Of a stretch of 64,000 nucleotides of DNA, positions 42,511 to 53,819 are shown piece after piece. The notes beneath the pieces are model-generated. The model saw only the letters and a list, made by a program, of their open reading frames with translations. It made no database searches and was not told the origin of the DNA. A program made the position numbers and the translations under genes. Location of the stretch: assembly GCA_037013685.1 (NCBI GenBank), contig CM072889.1:20035976-20099975 (forward strand), read 5' to 3'. Source of the stretch: Acridotheres tristis (lineage: Eukaryota; Chordata; Aves; Passeriformes; Sturnidae). The stretch's first letter is position 1; each line of letters begins with the position of its first letter.

Positions 42511-42785
42511 AAGGGAGGGAAAACACTCTGGGTTAAACTGAAGGAAGGGAAAATACTCTGGGTTAAAGGAAGGGAGGGAAAACACTCTGGGTTAAAGGAA
42601 GGAAAGGAAAACACTCTGGGTTAAAGGAAGGAAAGGAAAACACTCTGGGTTAAAGGAAGGAAGGGAAAACACTCTGGGTTAAAGGAAGGAAAGGAGAATA
42701 CTCTGGGTTAAAGGAAGGAAGGGAAAACACTCTGGGTTAAAGGAAGGAAAGGAGAATACTCTGGGTTAAAGGAAGGGAGGGAGGG
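42511..42785. repeat. About 29-bp purine-rich minisatellite
   Basis: Nine or ten copies of AAGGAAGGGAAAACACTCTG followed by GGTTAA. The GGGTTAA at each junction resembles a telomere motif. Confidence 0.95.
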
Positions 42786-43019
42786 TGGGAACAAAGCCCT
42801 CGTGCAGGTGAGCAGCTGCTGGGATTCAGGAGCAGCAGAGGCTCTGCATCCTCGGTGCAGGGAGGGGGAGGCCAGCCCAGCCTGGAGCTGGCAGGTGCAG
42901 AAAGGGGCACAAATCTCTGCCAGCCCAGGGAACCAGGGGCTGGGCTCTAGTGCCCAAAAACAGGGAGGGCATTTGTCCTGAGAACTGAGTGTGTTATGGA
43001 GAGGTGTCTTTGTTTGTCA

Positions 43020-43492
43020 GGAGGATCCTGCAGGATCCCAGGTGATCCAGGAGGATTTCCCTGGGATGCTGGGCAGTCCAGGGAAGAATTTTACAGGATG
43101 AATTTCCCTGGGCTGGGTGCTCCAGGAAGGATTTTCCAGGATGGATTGATTTCCCTGGGATGCTCTGGGGTAGTGTCAGGCTGGGCAGTCCAGGGAAGGA
43201 TTTTCCAGGATAAATTTCCCTGGGGTGCTCCAGGATGGAGTTTCCAGGATGGATTGATTTCCCTGGGATGCTGTGGGGGGCTGGCAGGGTGGGCAGTCCA
43301 GGGAAGGATTTTCCAGGATGAATTTCCCTGGGATGCTGTGGGGGCTGGCAGGCTGGGCAGTCCAGGGAAGGATTTTCCAGGATGAATTTCCCTGGGGTGC
43401 TGTGGGGGCTGGCAGGCTGGGCAGTCCAGGGAAGGATTTTCCAGGATGAATTTCCCTGGGATGCTGTGGGGGCTGGCAGGCTGGGCTGCACA
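43020..43492. repeat. About 64-bp minisatellite
   Basis: Six or seven copies of a unit including GGGAAGGATTTTCCAGGATG, AATTTCCCTGGGATGCTGTG and GGCAGGCTGGGCAGTCCA. The left copies are more diverged. It lies 1.3 kb upstream of exon 4. Confidence 0.95.
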
Positions 43493-44735
43493 CTCCCAGG
43501 AGCACAGCACTTCCAGGAGAGCCAGGGAAAAGCCGGGGTGAGGGAGGGGCTCCGTGTCTTCCCTTCTGTCCCTCTGTCCCTCGGGGCTGCTGCTCTCTCT
43601 GAGCTCCAGGGGAAATGTTCTGGTTCTGTTTGCAGCCTGACCCTCTGCTGCTGTGTACAAGCGGCCCTTTTGTACCCAAAACAGCTCCAAATTACTGTAC
43701 ATAAACCATCATCTGCCAGTGGGAGCACTGTAGTTTTCCATTTTGCTGCTAATTGGATGATACCCTTGCAATAGTCTTTGTTACCATGGCTGGTGCTGGG
43801 CAGGGAACAGTGAGGGAAGGCTTTTATGCAGAAATCTTACAAAAATGCAGTGACTGTCCCCATTTGACAGCAATTGAAACCAATTGTCAATTAACTAAAT
43901 AACAACCAATTAGCTTAAAGAAAAAAAAAAAGAAGAAAATTGCTTGCTTCACATGCTTTGTTGAAGCAAATGCCAGTCAGAGAATGGGAGCTTTTTTTCT
44001 TTCTTTTATAAAGACAAAATGGCAAAAGATGTGCAGAAAATGCAGAGTGGTGGGTTTCTTTTTTTTCCTAATGCCACCCTTTTCTCACATGAGAATATTT
44101 TAGAAACTAGATAAGAATATTTCAAGCTCCTGAGACATTTAATTTCCTGTGATATTTTAAAATCGAAATTACAATCATTATACAAGCACAGCTTTTATTC
44201 CTTTCTCTCTGCCTCTGTAGGGTGCTGTGAGCACAAGGGCAGCTCCCTGCAGCTGGCTGCCTTCACATCTGGCTGCTCTGGGCTGCAGTGGCAGGCAGGA
44301 TGGAGGTGTCAACATCTGCATGGCCACACCAAACCCTTCCTCTTGCATTTTGGATGGGCTGTGGCCGTCCATAGGTGACATGTTGGGAGCTGAGTGCTGC
44401 TGTCAGCCCTGGGCTGTGTCTGCTGTCACATCTGGGCTGTGCTCTGTGTTCCCTGGGCCAGCCCTGGGCTGTGCCTGCTGTCACAACAGCAGTCCATACA
44501 TCTGCACTCAGACTTCTTCCTGCTTGTTCAAAAAGATCTCATGACGTTCTGCTAAGAGCTGCTCACAGCATCATTTCACAGGTTTCAAATTGTGTTACTC
44601 TGCTGTTAATACTTTTAGGGCCTGTGTTTTGTAACTGGAGAGCTGAGGATCAGAGCTATAATCTAACTTTCACAAAGCAATGATACTGGATGTTTTTTCA
44701 TTTACTGATGTGGGATTCAGCCCTGCACATATTGA

Positions 44736-45874
<1,139 letters not shown>

Positions 45875-46030
45875 CCAGGTGAGGCCCAGGCCAGCCAAGT
45901 GCTCTCTGAACAGACCCTTACCTCTGGATGCAGTTCAGTTCTCACTCCAGTCTTTCATCCAAGCCTTGTTCGCCCAGGACATGGCACAGCTCCACAGCCC
46001 CCTTTGTCACCATCACATCTGCTGTGCCCA

Positions 46031-46317
46031 AGGATACCCCAGGAGAAACCAGGAGAAACCCAAGAGAAATCCAGGATAACCCAGGAGAAACCCAGGAGAA
46101 CCCAGGATACCCCAGGATAACCCAAGAGAAATCCAGGATAACCCAAGAGAAACCCAGGATAACCCAGGATAACCCAAGAGAAATCCAGGATAACCCAGGA
46201 TAACCCCAGGATAACCCAAGAGAAATCCAGGATAACCCAGGATAACCCAGGATAACCCCAGGATAACCCAAGAGAAATCCAGGATAACCCCAGAGAAATC
46301 CAGGATAACCCCAGGCC
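46031..46317 (+). repeat. Minisatellite within the FGF13 3' UTR
   Basis: Copies of AGGATAACCCAAGAGAAATCC and shorter AGGATAACCC units begin 157 nt after the stop codon and run for 287 nt. They would be present in the mature mRNA. Confidence 0.94.
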
Positions 46318-47368
46318 TGCAGAATGTGTTTGTCATCCCACAGGGCAGCTGGAAACAGCCAAACCAGCTGCCAGAAGAAACGTCCAGCTCTTTCTCTCTC
46401 TCACTTCTTCTTTCTCTCTGTCTCTCTCTCTCTCCTATGCTTTGTGGAAAACAAAACAAAAACATTTCACAGCATTCACTGCTGATAAGAATTTGCTTTC
46501 CAACTCAGAAAAAGACCACTTTTGCTCTTCAAAGGAAATTTTAATGCTTGTATGTTTTATAGGGGCAAACAAAAAACAAGTATGTAAACTCTGTTGTTTC
46601 CTTGGCTTACAATTTTATATCTAAGGCTTGATTAAAAAAATGTATCCTTTAATTTGGAATAGTGCAGTTTTTTGATTTCTGAACTCCAATGGGTCTTTAA
46701 AGCTATGTCTTTAAAAAAATAATTCAAAATTCAGGGTTGGAACTGAGAGTTGGTGTCTCAGGCTCAAGCAAACCGTGTTCTTGTGGTTTTAAACACAATG
46801 AAATATAAATTTTTATAGATTTGTAGTTTCTGGTAAAGTTCTTGTGCTAACCCCAGTCTGTAGGAATTGAGCTGTTTTGTTATCCCAGGTGGAAGTTAAC
46901 AGAAAGGGATGAAATTATCCTCCAGTGTAGATTTCTCTTAATTCCATTTTGTGTGTCATGTTAAACTATCGTTGTGGCTTCTTTTCTAAAGACAGAAACT
47001 GTGGAATTAAGGTGACTTAATTTTTTATAAGAAACGTCTTATTTGTAAAAGTCCTTTCACTGTAACGGGCACGTGAATATTGTGTAGGAGGAAGCGTTAG
47101 GACAGGTTACCCCTAAACAACTTCTACTTATACCTGCTATTGGAAACAATTGTTTAAAAATGTAGTTAGGTTTCCATTTAGGTCATCATGTCTGTTGCAT
47201 GGGAGAAAGTTGGAATATTGGCATAGAGTTGCATGATGTGTAAGATTTTGTGCATTAATCATCGTTGGATTCTGTGCTCCAAAACTGAATTAGTTCTGTA
47301 CAGGCAGCTTTCTGCCTGCTACAAAGAAAAAGTTGTTTATTATTTGTTGTATACACAACCATGCACTG

Positions 47369-47374
47369 AATAAA
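47369..47374 (+). terminator. FGF13: FGF13 polyadenylation signal AATAAA
   Basis: A canonical AATAAA lies in an AT-rich context (ACTGAATAAACTATTTAT) about 1.5 kb after the stop. It is followed by an A-run near 47399 and by a T/G-rich stretch (47408-47445) suitable as a downstream element. Cleavage is expected about 15-25 nt further on. No better signal lies between the stop and this site. Confidence 0.8.
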
Positions 47375-47390
47375 CTATTTATATTAAGAT

Positions 47391-50300
47391 GTACTTTTTA
47401 AAAAAAGCTTGTTTGATTATATGCTGTACATCATGGTTGATTTGAAGGGAAAAGGGTTGGCAATTAAATTATAAAGTTACAAAAGATACTGTAATTAATG
47501 TTCAAAATCTTTCTGTGTGATGGTCATTCCCTGTAACGCCTACATCCAGAAACTCAAACCTCCTTTGCTTTTGGGCACTGTCAGGGCTGAGAGGGGAGGC
47601 AGGAGATGGTTTCACACCTGCAGGTTTGTTCTTTCCTGGCAATTGTGAGCGAGGAGCTCTGGCCTCTCCCCCAGGCTGGCCCTTCCCGTGGGGTGAGGGG
47701 AGTGAGAGCACAGCCAGGGCCACAGAAACCCCGAAAAATCTCTACAAGGTGTGCTCTGAAGGCTCCAGAGGCGCTGAGAGCTCACTGGGGCTGGGCCATC
47801 TCCTCCCTTCGGCTCCATGTCCTTGGGAACGTTTTCCTTCCCCCTCCCATCCCCAAACATCCAGTGGGGTGCCTGTTCCAGAAAAGGAGTCTGAGTGCCT
47901 TGGGAACAAAAAGCCTGAGTTTAAAATGGGTGTATTTGTAGCAAAGCTGGTTCAGTGCTGTGTTCCCTGCCCTGGAGATAACTGCAGCTCTCTGCTTTGC
48001 TCCATGGCTCCTGCTCCTGGTTTTTGTTCTCCACCCCCAGCACCTCCAGCCCCGCAGCAGAAGGGAATTCCTGGCTCCCAAATCCCTTCTGAGCTCCGAG
48101 TCTGACCCGTCCTTTGTGCTGATGTTGGTTGAGCTGTGAGCTCTGAGCATTCCCTGCCACACCTCTTGTTCCAAACTCTGATCCACAAAGGCTGCTCGGG
48201 GTGGAGATGGGGACAGAGTTGTGGTGATAAATGTTCCTGACAATTACATTTCTGACAAACCTGCTCCAACGAGATTTTTTTCCTTCAGATTACTGAGGAC
48301 TGGAAGGGAGATAATCCTGCTGGAGTGCTGATAGCAGAGAAAAGGTTATGCACTCTGTAGGGATCATGCCCAGGGTTTTACATGTAGTCTCTGGAGCCAT
48401 AATTAGGATTTAATAAGGAAAGTTTAAATGTGACTTTAGAGACAGTGAGTGAAGGCAATATTCTGCCCCAGCCAGCAGAGTTAAGAACGTGGCTCCATCA
48501 GAGGACCAGACTGAGGACTCAGACTCCAGGATATTGATTTCAGCACCCATAAATCAGAAAGTTACACAGCTTTCCTTCTGGATAATGCCTTCCATGAGGA
48601 AAGCTGCTGGATGTGGGGAAATGTCTGTTAGGACGCTTGTCTGTCAGACCTGGAGGCCCTGGTGGAGCTGCCGTGCTGTGCCATGGCTGCAGGAAGAGGC
48701 ACACCTGGAAAAGCCCAGGGGCTGCTGTGACCCCAGCCCAGAGCTCCTGGGAGCCCCTGCAGGGCAGCTCGGGCCCCTTGGCATTGCCCAGGGCGGGCAT
48801 TTCACCTGCCCTTGCCCTGTGCACGGGCTGGGGATGCCCAGGGGGTGCTGCCCAGCCCCTGCCAGCAGCTCTGGCACACCTGGGCTGCACCTGCAGAGCC
48901 CCGGGGGCCGTGCAGACAGTGCCAGCCCCGGTGCCAGCCCCGGTGCCAGCCCCAAGCAGCAGGGCAGCCCTGGAGCTGCAGGAGCTCTGCTGGGAGCACG
49001 GCTGCTGCCCTGGGCATCACCTGAGAGCGCCCTGGGCATCACCTGAGAGCTGCCCTGGGCATCACCTGAGAGCTGCCCAGGGCATCACCTGAGAGCTGCC
49101 CAGGGCTCCTGGCAGGGGCTCAGGCCCTGCTGCTTGGCCTGCTCTGGGAGCCAGAGGGGGAAGAGCTGTTCTGTGAATGACAGAACTCTCTGTTTGTTCT
49201 TTTCCTGATTTTTGTTCCTTTACCTCATGGCATGGTTGTGTCTCTGTCGCTCTTGCTCAGCCAATTCCCTGCCCGGGGAGTGTCCCCAGGTGAGCCCAGG
49301 GAAGGGCAGTGCCCCTCCCGCTGTGCCCAGCCCCTCTCCCCTGGGATGCAGGCGCTGGAACAAGCTCAGGGATGCTGTGGTACCCAGGCCTGGCAGAGCT
49401 CTGCTGTGTTGGAGTCTCTGTGGAGAGCAGGGCCAGCTCCATGGCGCTCAGTGTCCCCCTGGCATGTCCTTGAGCAGGACACTTTTGCAGGACAGAATCT
49501 GTACGTAACAGCTCCAATGTTCTAATAAAGAATTCTCTGTTAAACCAACTCCCTCCTGTCTGGGCTCTGGTTTTTATCTCAGGTATCACCAGCAGTGCCA
49601 ACCATGGCTCAGCTTTCCCTGGGACAGGGACCCCTCTGGATTAAACTTGTCCTGTCCCTGCCCTCCCGAACCAGAGGGACGCCTTGAGGGGCCAGCCCAA
49701 GGGCAGCAGGGATGGGTGTTCCAGTTTTTCAGCGTGGTGGGTGGGGACACAGAGTGTGATGCATTTTACCAGCGCAGGGAATGGCTGCTCTGAGAGCTGC
49801 AGCTCAGTTCCCTCCCTGATGCAAGACCAAGACAAAATCCACCATGGTTTTGTCTGGCTTTGGCTCTGCAAAAATGACATGTAAATAAAATAGAAAGCCA
49901 GTTTAAAATAAATTCATTTCTCAGGGAAAAGATCTGCCATGCAATTTATCCTGGGTAACTCCAGCTTTGGCCTTTTTTCCGCAATTTTTGGGGCCGTGTT
50001 CTTGACAACAAAAGGTTTCCAATTCACAGAGTAAATTGTGAAGACACTCCCTCCCCTGGCACGAGTGAGCCGTTCATGCCTCTTGGATAGCAGCTCCTGG
50101 AAGGAGCTGGGTTTGCTGCTGTCCCGTGGTTTTATTGCTGACCAGCCCTGCTTTGGGGACACACCACACCAGTCTGGGGGCACTCAGTCACAGTCTGCAG
50201 CTCCTTTCAAGGGGAAGTTTAAATATTAAAGGAAAACCCAAATCTGAAACACATTTTACATTAATCAGAAAAACTGATGTAATAAATTATTCCATCTCAT

Positions 50301-50637
50301 CAGAAATTAGAAGACAACTTATAGGGTTCCCTTCAAAGATCATTATTAATGACTTGAGATTTAAGAGTCTTAAATACCACGTATGGAAAATTACTTTCAG
50401 GCGCTCGTGGGCCTGATTTTTTTCCCCAGGTATGTTTGGTGTGAGTCACCTAAATGCACCAGCTGAGGGGCAGGACGTGTCCAGGGGTTCCCCAGCCCTG
50501 CAGTGCTCACAGGGGACAGGGCCACCAGGGCCATCCATGGAGTCACAGTTTCACTTTCCTGGTGACAAAAGGGACAAGGCCAAGAGAGGGAAGACAAAGA
50601 GAAACAGGATTGGGAGTGGGGCACGTTCTGCATGGAA
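47391..50637. other. Intergenic DNA downstream of FGF13
   Basis: No gene is recognised. The stretch holds a 24-bp array at 49005-49107, three tandem copies of a 12-bp GTGCCAGCCCCG unit near 48919-48954, and an isolated AATAAA at 49524 with no gene attached to it. The open frames on both strands at 47600-49050 overlap one another in several frames and look like chance GC-rich frames. Confidence 0.6.
49005..49107. repeat. 24-bp minisatellite with CACCTG
   Basis: Four copies of CCTGGGCATCACCTGAGAGC; each carries one CACCTG E-box. Confidence 0.93.
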
Positions 50638-50883
50638 AGCAGCAATGGCTCAGGGGAGTGCAGGGGATGAGCACACCTGCCCAGGTGTCCAGGACAGAAC
50701 AGCAATGGCTCAGGTGAGTCCAGCAGGGCTGAGCACACCTGCCCAGGTGTCCAGGACAGCAATGGCTCAGGTGAGTCCAGAGGGATGAGCACACCTGCCC
50801 AGGTGCCCAGGACAGGACAGCAATGGCTCAGGTGAGTCCAGAGGGATGAGCACACCTGCCCAGGTGCCCAGGACAGGACAGGG
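50638..50883. repeat. About 60-bp repeat with paired E-boxes, four copies
   Basis: Each copy contains AGCAATGGCTCAGGTGAGTC and the palindrome ACACCTGCCCAGGTGT or a close variant. The first pair lies at 50674-50687. Confidence 0.94.
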
Positions 50884-51963
50884 GAGCACAGCAGGCCCAG
50901 CTGTGCTGTCTCAGCCCCAGAACCCAGCACAGGCTCTGCTGGCTCTGACTTCCCTGCTGCTTTCAAGAGCCTTTATCTGCACCCACATTTCCCTGGGTGC
51001 TGAAGAGCCTCAGACATTACCTCATGCATAAATGTAACAGTGTTAATCTGGGAAATATTTTTAGATAACAAAATCAACTGGTTCAAAACTTAATTAATCC
51101 TATTTTCTTCCCAAATGGTTTCCTTCAAATGGTACTTGAAATAGTTTTACTTTCCCCCATTGTCTCTCTAATACACTGATGAACTTTTCCTTCTGAGCTT
51201 CTCCTTGTTTTAATTGTCTGCTCATCCAACCATCCCTTCTGATAATTAAGCAAGTTAATAATATAGAGTGATCTTTAAAAATTAAACTGCTTTTCTTGTT
51301 AAACAGAAGCAGAACTTTCATTGTTGTTTAAAGGTGTGGAGTGTTTTTTTTATTTTGCTGTTGTAATTTAAAAGAACAATTACTGCCTTTGGAAGTGGTG
51401 GCTCCACGTGAGAACCCACCTGCCCCAGAGCTGGTGAGATTATTTTACATCAAGCACAAAGTTTTTCCATTAGATAACACAGTGAGATTTTCCAGGCAGT
51501 TTCAGCGAGCAGATCTCATGATGCCATAGCTGTGGCAGCCTGAGCAGTCAGGGCTGTGGCTGCTGCTCCTCTCCTGCCCCCAGCCCAGCCCGGGAACATC
51601 CCAACCTGTGCTGCTGCTGTGGCTGCTCGGCAGAGAGCAGGGGAGAAACTGGGAAGGCAAAGCACTGCAGCCATGAGAGACAACTGCACCTGAATTACCT
51701 TCACATCCCTTGGTCCTTTTAAAACTCCAGTCTGAATCCACCTGGAGCTGCAGAGAGCAGGGACACACCTGGGCACACCTGGCCACATCTGGCCCTGCCT
51801 TGCTGCACTGCCCTGCCAAGGGGCACTGAGGAGGATAAACAGGGAGATTTGTCTCTTTGGAAAACCTGATGAAGAAATAAATTAATCAGAACAAATAATT
51901 GTAGAAGAAGCATTTTCTCCTTGCTCTATAATAATGCAGCAGGGGATGAATGGGTGGGGAGGC

Positions 51964-52003
51964 AGCACAGCTGGCACAGCTGGCACAGCTGGCACAGCTG
52001 GGG
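51964..52003. repeat. 9-bp GGCACAGCT repeat
   Basis: Four exact copies of CTGGCACAG within 40 bp. Confidence 0.93.
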
Positions 52004-52831
52004 AGCCCCGAGGCTGGGCTGGATCTGATGGGCACAGTCTGCTCTGGCTCCTCTGCCTCCACAGAGCCTCACTGGGCTCAGCACCCTGGAATTGCACCTT
52101 GCTCTGCCCAGAGATTTCTCAGGGATTCCTCTCCTGCCTGCACGAGGCCAGCACGAAGGGCAGTGCAGTAAAGCACCACAATATTCTGTTCCCAGCTCTC
52201 CCTGGTGTCAGCAAATGGCCCAGGCAGGAAAATGTGCTGTTCTTCACCTGAGTTAATGCAGCAGCCTCTGGGGAACCTGCACAGCTCTGCGTGTGCTCGG
52301 CACAAGAGGTGGGAGAGTGAAATCCCCAGCCCTCACTGAGCAGGACCTGGTTGCTCTGATGGAGGTGCTGCTCGGTAAGGAGCCATGGTTTTAAACCCTG
52401 TGACCTTTTAAAAAGTGTAAGATCTGCCTTAAAGGGCAGCCTGCCTCAAATAAATGACTCTGAAACCTCTCAGGTCAGATTTTTTTAAAAAATCCATAAT
52501 GGAAAGACATCACATTATTTTACTATGAGAAGATTAATCATTAATATCCTGCAATTGATTTGCAAGCTGCATTTATTTATGATGTGTTTGTACAGCACCA
52601 TGCACACCCTTACCTATTATCAGACCTCAAGGAGTTACTTAGTGCAGATAAATCAATGCAATTTATCGATTAAATTATATAAATACTCTTGGAATTTGGC
52701 AAGGCAAAGTTTCCACAGCCATTCTCGGGTCTCTCATTTATGGGCTGGGAGCTGGCAAACTCAAACCTGCAGCAAGGCAGGGAAAATGGAGAGCTCAGCA
52801 TGGGGAGCTCAGCTGGGCTCTCCTGCAGCCC

Positions 52832-52979
52832 AAGGGAGAGGAGAGAAAAGGAGAGAAAAGGGGAGACAAGGAGAGAAAAAAGGAGAGGAAAAAAGGAGAG
52901 AAAAGGGGAGAGAAAAAAAGGAGAGAAAAAAAAGAAAAGGTGAGAAAAGGAGAAAAAATGAGAGAAAAGGAGAGGGAGA
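52832..52979. repeat. GGAGAAAA purine tract
   Basis: About 148 bp almost wholly of A and G on the plus strand, in GGAGAGAAAA-type units, directly upstream of the CR1 fragment. Confidence 0.93.
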
Positions 52980-53004
52980 ATTTCTGCTCTTTGGACTGGC
53001 TGCA

Positions 53005-53318
53005 GGATGTTTCTACAAGCACCTGAAAGGAAATCTCTTGTCCCAGGTAACGAGTAACAGGACAAGAGGAAACGGCCTCAAGTTGCACCAGGAGAGGTTT
53101 AGACTGGATTTGAGGAATGCTTTCTTCATGGAAATTAAGGCAGCCTTTGAATGCTTTGATGCCCAGGGAAATGGTGAACTCTCCATCCCTGGAAGGGCTC
53201 CAAGGAGTGCCTGTGGCACCTGGAGATGGTTCAGTGGCGAACACAGGGGTGTCAGCTCGAGGGCTGCACTTGGTCTTGGAGGTCTTTTGCAGCCAGGATG
53301 ATTCTGTGACTGTGTGAT
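53005..53318 (+). mobile_element. CR1 LINE fragment, 3' end (plus orientation)
   Basis: The sequence follows the 3' untranslated end of avian CR1 retrotransposons from memory: CTACAAGCACCTGAAAGG, then CCCAGGTAACGAGTAACAGG, GGAAACGGCCTCAAGTTGC, ACCAGGAGAGGTTTAGACTG, a divergent middle with CATCCCTGGA, GGAGGTCTTTTGCAGCCAGG, and the terminal ATGATTCTGTGACTGTGTGA. It is 5'-truncated, as most CR1 copies are, and carries no intact open frame, so it is a dead copy. It is preceded by a purine-rich tract. Confidence 0.88.
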
Positions 53319-53468
53319 TTGTGCACCGTGCTGGAGGTGACAGGCTCCGAGCTGAGCTGTGCCTCAACAGCCACAGAGCAAAGAGAGGTCACAAAGTCCC
53401 CACAAAGTCACCTCACTGCCCCTCTTCAGCTCCTTGCTTTAAAACTCCCCTTTGAGCCTGACCCAGAG

Positions 53469-53812
53469 GACCTTGGGTGTATCCTGAAGACCTTGAATTT
53501 ATCCTGAAGACCTTGGGTTTATCCTGAAGACCTTGGGTTTATCCTGAAGACCTTGAATTTATCCTGAAGACCTTGAATTTATCCTGAAGAACTTGAATTT
53601 ATCCTGAAGACCTTGGGTTTATCCTGAAGAACTTGAATTTATCCTGAAGAACTTGGGTTTATCCTGAAGACCTTGAATTTATCCTGAAGACCTTGAATTT
53701 ATCCTGAAGACCTTGGGTTTATCCTGAAGAACTTGAATTTATCCTGAAGACCTTGGGTTTATCCTGAAGACTTTGGGTTTATCCTGAAGACTTTGGGTTT
53801 ATCCTGAAGACC
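53469..53812. repeat. 20-bp GACCTTGAATTTATCCTGAA minisatellite, 17 copies
   Basis: Regular 20-bp units alternate between GACCTTGAATTT, GACCTTGGGTTT and GAACTTGAATTT. It starts 150 bp after the CR1 end. Confidence 0.97.
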
Positions 53813-53819
53813 AGAGCAG

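Larger units (their letters stand above)
45875..47390 (+). other. FGF13: FGF13 3' UTR
   Basis: About 1.5 kb follow the stop codon. 45875-46020 is ordinary sequence, 46031-46317 is a minisatellite, and 46320-47390 is AT-rich unique sequence with CT-repeats near 46385-46433 and several T/A-rich runs typical of a conserved long neuronal 3' UTR. The end is set by the AATAAA at 47369 and the T/G-rich sequence after it. No open frame of interest lies inside. The exact cleavage site is inferred, not seen. Confidence 0.8.

Noticed and set aside
49524..49529. AATAAA as the end of a second gene or an lncRNA
   Set aside because: No upstream exon, splice pattern or conserved frame supports a transcript; the hexamer is common by chance.
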